Shown piece after piece: positions 27,883-35,146 of a DNA stretch of 64,000 nt. The DNA comes from Rossellomorea vietnamensis (GTDB lineage Bacteria > Bacillota > Bacilli > Bacillales > Bacillaceae_B). The notes beneath the pieces were generated by a model. It was not told the origin of the DNA, searched no databases, and saw only the letters and a program-made list of their open reading frames with translations. Position 1 is the first letter of the stretch, and every line of letters starts with the position of its first letter. The position numbers were made by a program, and so were the translations under genes. The stretch covers positions 3,142,501 through 3,206,500 of the forward strand of contig NZ_CP104558.1 in NCBI RefSeq assembly GCF_025398035.1, written 5' to 3'.

Positions 27883-28974
27883 ATGAAGACTCGAAATGAC
27901 TATAGACAGCGGATGAGAAGAAGGAAGAGATTCTTCCGGATATTTCTCGTATTATCTTTTTTAGGGGCAAGTATTGTCACAGCCTATTTTCTCTATCAAT
28001 ACCAAAGGGGAATCATGCAGGCAGGGAAGCCACAGGCGGCTTCTGAAGAAGTTCCCGAATTTCATGGAAAAAAAGATGAACACGGTAAAGTGAATGTACT
28101 ATTGCTGGGATCTGATACAAGGGGTGAAGAGAAGGCCCGTACAGATACCATCATGATCGCTCAGTACGATCCAGAAAAAGGGGACGCCAAATTGGTTTCC
28201 TTGATGAGAGATATGTATGTGAACGTTCCGGAATACGGAATGTATAAATTGAACACTTCCTATTTCCTTGGTGGCCCTGAGCTGCTCCGTCAAACGCTGA
28301 AAGAGAACTTCGATATCGATGTTCAATATTATGCGTTAATGGACTTTAAAGGATTCCAAAAAGTAGTCGATGTTCTGGCACCGAATGGAATTGAAATGAA
28401 TGTTGAAAAAGCAATGTCCACGAATATAAATGTGAGCCTCGAACCCGGCTTGCAGAAGTTGAACGGTAAAGAACTACTAGGTTACGCACGATTCAGGCAC
28501 GATGCAGAAGGAGACTTCGGGCGGGTGAAACGCCAGCAGGAAGTCATCAATGCATTGAAGGATGAAATGCTGTCCTTGAACGGGGTTTCCAAGATCCCTA
28601 AACTCATGGGGACGGTGTCACCTTATATCGAAACGAATATCGGAGCCATGGACCGGATCAGCCTTGCGAAGGAATTCGTCCTGAATCCCGCCGATAAAAT
28701 CGAAACGATGAGGGTACCAATCGACAATTCGTTTGAAAACGCCCGCTATGAAGGGGCCGGCGCCGTGTTGGACGTAGACCTTGAAGCCAATACGGAAGCG
28801 ATAAAAGACTTTTTGAACGGTGAAGAACCTAAGTCGTACGAAGAATATGCAGAGGAAGAAACGATGAGTGAAGATGGTGCCGCCGAAGATACCGGTAGTT
28901 ACGATGAAACCGGGGAGAGCGGTGCTTATGAGGACTCGACTGGAATCGAGGAGTCGGGTAGTTACGAGGAATAG
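27883..28974 (+). CDS. LytR-CpsA-Psr (LCP) family protein with acidic tail
   Basis: The 363-residue product has a basic N-terminus, one membrane helix (IFLVLSFLGASIVTAYFLY) and an LCP domain: NVLLLGSDTRGEEKARTDTI, SLMRDMYVNVP, YKLNTSYFLGG and LLGYARFRHDAEGDFGRVKR. After about residue 310 an acidic tail repeats SYEE, SYDE and AYED blocks (GSYDETGESGAYED). LCP enzymes attach phosphate-linked polymers to peptidoglycan. It lies between CWB2 protein genes and the flippase/GT genes, so it may attach the polymer those genes make. The acidic tail is not part of the usual family domain. Confidence 0.93.
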   Translation: MKTRNDYRQRMRRRKRFFRIFLVLSFLGASIVTAYFLYQYQRGIMQAGKPQAASEEVPEFHGKKDEHGKVNVLLLGSDTRGEEKARTDTIMIAQYDPEKGDAKLVSLMRDMYVNVPEYGMYKLNTSYFLGGPELLRQTLKENFDIDVQYYALMDFKGFQKVVDVLAPNGIEMNVEKAMSTNINVSLEPGLQKLNGKELLGYARFRHDAEGDFGRVKRQQEVINALKDEMLSLNGVSKIPKLMGTVSPYIETNIGAMDRISLAKEFVLNPADKIETMRVPIDNSFENARYEGAGAVLDVDLEANTEAIKDFLNGEEPKSYEEYAEEETMSEDGAAEDTGSYDETGESGAYEDSTGIEESGSYEE

Positions 28975-28989
28975 GAAAGATGATAGATG

Positions 28990-29022
28990 GAACCCACGGG
29001 GCGGATGCTCTGTGGGTTTTTT
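28990..29022 (+). terminator. Terminator after LCP gene
   Basis: AACCCAC pairs with GTGGGTT, followed by T-rich sequence. Confidence 0.85.
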
Positions 29023-29060
29023 GGTTGTTTTTGAGTTGGGGGGGTATAGAAGTTGGGAGG

Positions 29061-29198
29061 TGTACCTGGTACAGGAGTGGTGAGTTGTACTTTGTACAAG
29101 ACCTGTGAATTGTACCTGGTACAAAAACGTTAAGTTGTACCTGGCACAAAAAACCTGAATGGTGCCAGGCACAAAAGCCACAAATAGTGCCAGGCACC
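29061..29198. repeat. Array of six 13-bp palindromes at exact 25-bp period
   Basis: Palindromic units begin at 29061, 29086, 29111, 29136, 29161 and 29186, every interval exactly 25 bases. Units are TGTACCTGGTACA (two exact copies), TGTACTTTGTACA, TGTACCTGGCACA, GGTGCCAGGCACA and AGTGCCAGGCACC. The 12-base spacers differ. The array lies between the terminators of two convergent genes. I see no coding function. Confidence 0.9.
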
Positions 29199-29229
29199 CA
29201 CCGCCATCCACTCACAACCCCAAAAACAA

Positions 29230-29260
29230 AAAAATCCCCTCAATCACTGAGGAGATTTCT
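29230..29260 (-). terminator. Terminator of the flippase gene
   Basis: On the minus strand ATCTCCTCAGTG pairs with the ATTGAGGGGAT arm and runs into seven T. The stem overlaps the last codons of the gene. Confidence 0.8.
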
Positions 29261-30677
29261 TCACTCGACGCATAATAAGCCGTCGAATTCCATTGATATC
29301 AAGTGCCAATACGACAGCCCCGTAGGCCGCAATGCCGACAACGATTTGGACGATGAAGCCGGGGATCCCGCCGATCCCGAGTGCCGGCCAGACGCAAAGG
29401 GCCATGATGCCCGTCGCGATAAAGATTTTACCCACTTCCTTGAATGGAAAAGTGAGGGGGAAAATCTTCTTCCCGATCAAAGCACTCAATAGAACAGATA
29501 CAACGTATGAAATGATGGTTGCATAAGCCGATCCGAAAATCCCGTACTTCGGGATGAGCAGCAGATTCAGGATGACATTGAGAACGGCTGCTGCCAAAAC
29601 CGGCCAGATTTGAAGCTTCGTATTTTTACCAAGCTGGAAGGCAAGGTCGAAGTAGTACATCTTAAATCCCTGGATGAAGATCGCCAGGGAGATCAGTGAA
29701 AAGATGACCGCTGCTTTTCCTTGATAGGATTCCCCCAGGAAGATATCTGTAAAGGATTCGCTCAATAGAATCATGCCGGTTGTGGCCGGAACGGAAACAA
29801 GTAAAAGCAGGGACGTATTTTCGTTCAGCTGCTTCTGGCATTCCTTGATGCCGCCTGTTTCAAGTGCCTTCACCACCAACGGATAGGCGGCGAGGTTAAT
29901 GATCATCATCAACAGGAACAGAATCTGTTTGGCGAGGTCATACGAAACGGCATAAATACCGACAGACGCTGTATCCATTAACCAGCCGATCAAATAACGG
30001 TCCGTATTCAGGATGATGGCTTCCATTGAAAGGGCCGCAATGAACGGAACGGAATACTTCACGACTTCCTTGATCATATCCCGGTCGATCATTTTGATTG
30101 AAACCAAATGCATATACTTTGGAATGAAGAAGACGAGGGATAAGAAAATCCCGATGATCAGCCCAAGGACGATCCCTTCCGCACCGAATCCGAAGAACTT
30201 AATTAAAATGACGGCAACGATCAGTGACAGCACCACTTTTAAAGCGGTGACCACACCGAACAGTTTAGATGAAAGCTCTGAACGTAAGTATTCCGTGAAC
30301 AGGTCGAACATGCTTTGCATCGTCAGCAATCCGATCCCCAGGAACCAGAGCAGAGCCATGGAGTGGAAAGGAGTATAGACGATGAATGCCCCTGTACCAA
30401 GGAAAATCGTCAAGATCGTCATGGAGATGAACGTCGCTGTGATCGAGCTGATGAACATCGCTTTCTGATTGCCTTCGTACTTAGGGTTATAGCGGAGCAG
30501 TCCTAAGCGGAGCCAGTGGAATAGAGTCGTATTCACAAAGGTGACCGCTGCAATCACCAGGGCGTATTCCCCGTATTCACTTGGTGAGAGAAGACGGGTA
30601 TAAAGGGCGATGGCCACAAAGTTGATGATTCCGGGTACACCTTTTGATAGAAAATATATGAATGTATGCTTAAACAT
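29244..30677 (-). CDS. Polysaccharide flippase (MOP superfamily, Wzx-like)
   Basis: The 477-residue protein has about 12-14 hydrophobic segments and opens FIYFLSKGVPGIINFVAIAL, with LYTRLLSPSEYGEYAL at residue 28, the usual N-terminus of PF01943/PF13440 oligosaccharide exporters. It should flip undecaprenyl-linked repeat units across the membrane. It is divergent from the GT4 gene at 30927 and together with the O-antigen ligase/polymerase-like gene could form a Wzx/Wzy system. Start is behind GAGAGGG. Confidence 0.92.
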   Translation of the reverse strand: MFKHTFIYFLSKGVPGIINFVAIALYTRLLSPSEYGEYALVIAAVTFVNTTLFHWLRLGLLRYNPKYEGNQKAMFISSITATFISMTILTIFLGTGAFIVYTPFHSMALLWFLGIGLLTMQSMFDLFTEYLRSELSSKLFGVVTALKVVLSLIVAVILIKFFGFGAEGIVLGLIIGIFLSLVFFIPKYMHLVSIKMIDRDMIKEVVKYSVPFIAALSMEAIILNTDRYLIGWLMDTASVGIYAVSYDLAKQILFLLMMIINLAAYPLVVKALETGGIKECQKQLNENTSLLLLVSVPATTGMILLSESFTDIFLGESYQGKAAVIFSLISLAIFIQGFKMYYFDLAFQLGKNTKLQIWPVLAAAVLNVILNLLLIPKYGIFGSAYATIISYVVSVLLSALIGKKIFPLTFPFKEVGKIFIATGIMALCVWPALGIGGIPGFIVQIVVGIAAYGAVVLALDINGIRRLIMRRVKKSPQ

Positions 30678-30926
30678 GAAAATCCCTCTCTGAACGTACG
30701 ATTTTTAACTGGTGGATTAACAAAATTGTTGTAGATTTTACAAATAAATTCAATTTCTTCGCATTTTATATTATGATAAGAAGTATCAAATCAATTAGTA
30801 TATTATATCACAAACGATATTGTTGAATATATTTCTTTTGTTGAACGGATTTTTACAACAGCTTGAAACAAATGACCAGGCATGACAGCTAGGCAGTAGT
30901 AAAAAAGAGAGTGTGGTACCCGAGTT

Positions 30927-32024
30927 ATGAAAGTTTTATTATTAGCACCAGCGAATAATGTGCATACGAAGAAATGGCTTGATTACTATAATTCGATTGG
31001 TATCGAGGTCATGAATATTAGTTTAGAGAACCACAAAGACTCTACTGAAACAATCCCATGGGAGAATGTAAGCAGAGTCTATTTAAATTTGAAATTGAAT
31101 CATAAGATTTCCTATTTATTTACGGTATCGAGACTAAAGAAGATCATCCGGAACTGGCATCCGGACCTGATTCATTCTCATTATGCGTCAAGCTATGGGC
31201 TGATCGGGGCACTTACAGGATTCAACCCTTACATTTTATCCGTCTGGGGTTCGGATATTTATGATTTTCCCAATAAGAATATGATGAATCGGATCATCCT
31301 TCAGTATGCATTGAAAAAGGCGGATTATATTTGTTCTACGAGTCCTGCCCTGGAGCTTGAAACGAAAAAGTACATCGATGCAAACAAGCCGCTTTCCATC
31401 ACGCCTTTTGGGGTTGATATTGACCAATTCAAGCCGAATCCGGAAGAGAAGGTGGAAGGTCAATTCAGGATCGGGATTGCGAAAGGGATGGAACCGAAGT
31501 ACGGGATCGAATACCTCCTGAAAGGCTTCAAGCTCTTTTTGGATGAACTGGGCCCTGAACGCCAATACGTCCGCCTGCAACTGGCCGGGGACGGACCTTA
31601 CTTTGCGAAATACAGGAAATTGGCAGAGGAGCTGGAGATTGTTGGGAACGTGGACTTCCTGGGCAGGATCGCTCATGAGGATGTGCCTGCATTCATCTCG
31701 TCCCTCCAAATTTTCGTCATCTCATCTTTAATTGAAAGCTTCGGTGTTTCGGCCGTAGAGGCACAAGCATGCGGGGTACCGGTTGTCGCCACGAATGTGG
31801 GAGGGCTTCCGGAAGTAGTCCTGGACGGGAAAACCGGATATTTGATCCCGGCAAAGGACCCACAAGCTTTGGCAGAAAAATTACTATTCCTCTATAAGGA
31901 TTCGTCTGAACGGGAAAAATTGGGGAGAAACGGCAGGGAACATGTTCTCCATCATTATGACTGGGAAGAGAATTCCAAACGGATGATAGACCTTTATAAT
32001 AAAATAGTAAAAAAAGAGAAATAA
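30927..32024 (+). CDS. Family 4 glycosyltransferase
   Basis: The 365-residue protein has the GT-B fold: N-terminal VLLLAPANNVHTKKWLDYY, IHSHYASSYG, and a C-terminal domain with GRIAHEDVPAF and SLIESFGVSAVEAQACGVPV, which carries the ExFGxxxxEAxAxGxPV donor-binding motif of GT4, then VATNVGGLPEVV. There is no membrane helix, so it acts at the cytoplasmic face. It probably adds one sugar to a lipid-linked surface polymer unit. Donor and acceptor cannot be predicted. Confidence 0.92.
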   Translation: MKVLLLAPANNVHTKKWLDYYNSIGIEVMNISLENHKDSTETIPWENVSRVYLNLKLNHKISYLFTVSRLKKIIRNWHPDLIHSHYASSYGLIGALTGFNPYILSVWGSDIYDFPNKNMMNRIILQYALKKADYICSTSPALELETKKYIDANKPLSITPFGVDIDQFKPNPEEKVEGQFRIGIAKGMEPKYGIEYLLKGFKLFLDELGPERQYVRLQLAGDGPYFAKYRKLAEELEIVGNVDFLGRIAHEDVPAFISSLQIFVISSLIESFGVSAVEAQACGVPVVATNVGGLPEVVLDGKTGYLIPAKDPQALAEKLLFLYKDSSEREKLGRNGREHVLHHYDWEENSKRMIDLYNKIVKKEK

Positions 32025-32050
32025 GATCCTCACTACCTATAAAATTAGTA

Positions 32051-32096
32051 GACACTCATGCGTCCTGTATCCCAGGCGTATGGGTGTCTTTTTTTA
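32051..32096 (+). terminator. Terminator after GT4 gene
   Basis: GACACTCATGCG pairs with CGTATGGGTGTC and is followed by seven T. Confidence 0.9.
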
Positions 32097-32107
32097 CAAT
32101 TATGTAA
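32094..32107. promoter_or_regulatory. TTACA-N4-TGTAA palindrome upstream of the amidase operon
   Basis: TTACAATTATGTAA partly overlaps the T-tract of the preceding terminator and ends 96 bases before the amidase ATG. Confidence 0.4.
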
Positions 32108-32125
32108 AACTTTGCGAAAACATGT

Positions 32126-32152
32126 CAAAAGTATGTCATATGTTGCCGATAA
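32126..32152 (+). promoter_or_regulatory. Sigma-D-like promoter of the amidase operon
   Basis: CAAA at 32126-32129, 15 bases, then GCCGATAA at 32145-32152 is close to the Bacillus sigma-D consensus (TAAA, 14-16, GCCGATAT). The B. subtilis lytABC operon also uses sigma D. TGTCAA-N5-TGTCAT at 32123-32139 overlaps it and resembles a WalR box. Confidence 0.5.
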
Positions 32153-32203
32153 TAATGGTAGAATAAAGGAAAATTTTAATATTATGGAGGAGAATGCAAA
32201 AAA

Positions 32204-34264
32204 ATGAAGAAAAAGATTGCGATGCTTGTTGTTACAATGGCGATGGTACTTGTCGTTCCTATGCTGGCATCAGCAGAGAAGAATGTCGTCATTGACCCAG
32301 GTCACGGAGGTTGGGATTCAGGAACATCAGGATTTTCTGGGAATTCAACTGGTTTTTATGAAAAGCATGCCAATCTGGCAATCTCGGAGAAATTAAGAGA
32401 TAAGTTGAAAGCTGCAGGGTTTAATGTTTACATGACGCGTACGGACAATACAAACTATTTGAGTTTGCAGGAACGTACAGATTTAGCCAATGCATTTGCC
32501 AAAGGGAAAAATGATCAAACCGTATTCGTATCCGTCCACCACAATGCGGCACCTACCAATCCGTATGTAAGTGGATTCGAATCGTATCATTATGATAATA
32601 AATATGCGTGGGAAGCGGAATATCCGCCAGATCCCATCCAGGTGGCCTATGGAAGTGAGTCCAGGAGATTAGCACAAAGGGTCCATCCAAGTACTGTGAA
32701 CGCAATCGGAACTGAGGATAATGGAATGAGGAATAATCAGGCATTCTATGTGATCCGTAATACGCAAATGCCTTCTGTTCTACTGGAAATGGGCTATATG
32801 TCCAACCCCGCGGAAGAAGGTCTGATCAAAACATGGTCATTCCAGAATAATGCCGCAGAAGGAATTAAAAACGGAATCATTTCGTTCTTCAAAGTGTTCG
32901 AGGTCTACAATGCAGAAGGAAAACGCCTGAAGATCTATGACACGCAGAATGAAGCCATAGAATATTCGAAATCTCAAGCAAATACATATGTATTTGATAA
33001 ATATCAGCAAAAGAAAGTGTATGAGAATCTGAATGAATACGGTGTCTATCAAAAAGGGAAGGACAAGCTTAAAACCTACCCGATTAAAGATGACGCCATA
33101 AAGTATGCCGGAACACTTGCAAATACGAGAGTGATAGATGAACACACTGAAAAGATCCTTTGGTCTAATTATTTACCCAAAAAATACAGTGTTCAAACCA
33201 AAGATGGAAAGAGCTTATGGTCGTATTATGACTTGAACAGTGCAATCGATTACGCAAAATGGAAAGCGACGCCTCTTAAAGTGGTGGATATTGATTCCAA
33301 AGGCGTCATCTGGTCCAGCATCGACGGCGTGAAGATCAATCGCTTCATCAACGATACAAACTTAATCGGCCTCGATCGAATCGAGACGTCCATCAAGGTT
33401 TCCAAAGATCTTTATCCGAACGGTTTCGCAAGCTCAAAAGCGAAAAAAGCCGTCGTATTGGCGACAGCCTTCGATTTTGCAGACGCACTGTCTGTTGGAC
33501 CGCTCGCAGCCCAATTGGATAATGCCCCTATTCTATTAACGGACAAAGGCTATCTGCCAGCCGAAGTAGAAAAAGAGCTTGCAAGATTGAATGCTGACGA
33601 AGTATTCATGATCGGTGGCAAAGGAGCCGTTTCGAACGCGGTTCAGGATCGCTTGGCCAAGCTTGGAATGAAAGTGACACGATTAGGTGGAGCCGACCGT
33701 TATGAAACGAACCTGCTCATCAATAAGCAGCTGACGAATGTGAAAGGTGTATTCGCAGCATCCGGTAAGAACTATGCGGATGCCTTGGGAGCGGCACCGA
33801 TTGCTTCAGCGAATCAGTGGGCGATCGTGTTAACAGGGAAGGACAGCATCAATTCTTCCGCTCTTACCTATTTAAAAGGAAAACAAGTGAAGGTACTGGG
33901 TGGAGGAAATGCGATTTCTTCAACCGTCGAACAATCGATCAAGAAATATTCAACGAACGTGGAAAGACTTTCAGGAGCCGACCGGTACAAAACCCTTGCA
34001 AGAGTGCTGACTGAATTCAAATCAGTCATGGGTTCAGACAAGTTCATCGTGTCGACTGGAACGAATTACCCTGATGCCCTGACAGCTTCTGCCCTTTCCG
34101 TGAAAACAAAGGCACCGATCATCTTGGTAGGCGGTTCATTGGATGGCCGACTCGAAGACTTCATTCTTGAATACCAGCCATCCGGTGGAGTGAAGGAAGT
34201 CATCAAAGTCGGCGGTAAGGTCGATGATTCCATTATCGAAAAAATGAAAAATGTCTTGTATTAA
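32204..34264 (+). CDS. lytC: N-acetylmuramoyl-L-alanine amidase with CWB2 repeats (LytC-like)
   Basis: The 686-residue product has a signal peptide (ending ASAEK), then an Amidase_3 domain at about 28-225: VVIDPGHGGWDSG (zinc His), EKHANLAI (zinc Glu), VSVHHNAAP (zinc His) and VLLEMGYMSN (catalytic Glu). Residues about 228-370 hold three copies of a 45-residue unit. Three CWB2 repeats span about 382-686. The enzyme cuts the muramoyl-alanine bond. B. subtilis LytC has the opposite order (CWB2 first), so this is a functional analogue with a different layout. It leads an operon with a lipoprotein and a LytB-like protein. Confidence 0.9.
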   Translation: MKKKIAMLVVTMAMVLVVPMLASAEKNVVIDPGHGGWDSGTSGFSGNSTGFYEKHANLAISEKLRDKLKAAGFNVYMTRTDNTNYLSLQERTDLANAFAKGKNDQTVFVSVHHNAAPTNPYVSGFESYHYDNKYAWEAEYPPDPIQVAYGSESRRLAQRVHPSTVNAIGTEDNGMRNNQAFYVIRNTQMPSVLLEMGYMSNPAEEGLIKTWSFQNNAAEGIKNGIISFFKVFEVYNAEGKRLKIYDTQNEAIEYSKSQANTYVFDKYQQKKVYENLNEYGVYQKGKDKLKTYPIKDDAIKYAGTLANTRVIDEHTEKILWSNYLPKKYSVQTKDGKSLWSYYDLNSAIDYAKWKATPLKVVDIDSKGVIWSSIDGVKINRFINDTNLIGLDRIETSIKVSKDLYPNGFASSKAKKAVVLATAFDFADALSVGPLAAQLDNAPILLTDKGYLPAEVEKELARLNADEVFMIGGKGAVSNAVQDRLAKLGMKVTRLGGADRYETNLLINKQLTNVKGVFAASGKNYADALGAAPIASANQWAIVLTGKDSINSSALTYLKGKQVKVLGGGNAISSTVEQSIKKYSTNVERLSGADRYKTLARVLTEFKSVMGSDKFIVSTGTNYPDALTASALSVKTKAPIILVGGSLDGRLEDFILEYQPSGGVKEVIKVGGKVDDSIIEKMKNVLY

Positions 34265-34275
34265 GGAGGACAACC

Positions 34276-35085
34276 ATGTCTAACAGTCGTAAAAATATCT
34301 TTCTGACGTACCTACTCATCTTGTCTATGACTGTTTTTTCTGCTTGCAGCGCTTCCTCACCAAGTGAGAAAGCGGAGAAGAAGGAGCCTGAGAATACAAG
34401 TGTAGAAAAAGAAACACCGTCTGAAGAAGACGCTGCATTAAATGAAGGAACCGTGGAGGCTCCTGCCGACCAAGAAGAGAGCAGTGAAGAAGCGGAAGAA
34501 GAAAACACAGATTCAGAAGAACCCGCAGCAGAAGAAGATCAGGATTCTTCCTCTGAAAAAGAAGAAGTGAATCTGCTGCTTCAACAGCTGAAGCCTGAAA
34601 AGAATATGATCAAGACTTTTGAAAACAAAGATTTCAGCCTGACAGAGACAATCGTGGATCACAACGATACACATGTTCAACGTGTATTCAAAGTAGGGGA
34701 AATGGTCACTCTTCAAATCCTTAAATGGGATCAGGATGCCATCCAGGTGGTGTATGAAGAAAGCAGCCCGAAGGATCCGAAAGAAAGCAAGCTGAGTAAC
34801 TTCAAACCGAATAAAGAAATGCAGCCGATGGCGGATATCAGCCGGAAGGGAAAAGGGGACACCCCTCAATGGGAAATCATCAGCGAGAACGAAACGCTGG
34901 AAGTCCCATATGACACATTCGAACATGTCGTCATTGTCCGCAACACGGTGAAAGCCGGAAACAAGGAAACCATCAATACCATCTACTATGCTCCGGGAAT
35001 CGGTATGATCAAGGAAGTATATGAAGACACCGGTAAAAACGGCAAGAAAATAGAATCCGTATTGAAAAAAGTAGAAGAACTTTAA
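34276..35085 (+). CDS. Acidic lipoprotein of the autolysin operon
   Basis: The 269-residue product has a lipoprotein signal (LILSMTVFSAC, Cys near 23). A long Glu/Ser-rich low-complexity linker (to about residue 95) precedes a compact C-terminal domain of mixed beta structure ending YYAPGIGMIKEVYED, a pattern seen in several Bacillus lipoproteins of unknown role. It sits between the amidase and the SpoIID-like gene, 11 bases after the former, as LytA does in the B. subtilis lytABC operon. It is much longer than LytA and I see no clear homology. Ribosome site TAAGGAGG. Confidence 0.85.
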   Translation: MSNSRKNIFLTYLLILSMTVFSACSASSPSEKAEKKEPENTSVEKETPSEEDAALNEGTVEAPADQEESSEEAEEENTDSEEPAAEEDQDSSSEKEEVNLLLQQLKPEKNMIKTFENKDFSLTETIVDHNDTHVQRVFKVGEMVTLQILKWDQDAIQVVYEESSPKDPKESKLSNFKPNKEMQPMADISRKGKGDTPQWEIISENETLEVPYDTFEHVVIVRNTVKAGNKETINTIYYAPGIGMIKEVYEDTGKNGKKIESVLKKVEEL

Positions 35086-35146
35086 TACTTGGAGGTGTCC
35101 TCAACCAGGGCACCTTCCCTACTACATATTGCAAGGAGGAAAACTC

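Noticed and set aside
29061-29198. CRISPR-like array with regular spacing
   Set aside because: Units are 13-bp palindromes with only 12-base spacers, copies differ from each other and no cas genes are near.
28618-29211. 197-residue minus-strand frame over the LCP gene end and palindrome array
   Set aside because: Half of it is antisense to the LCP gene and the rest crosses the repeat array.
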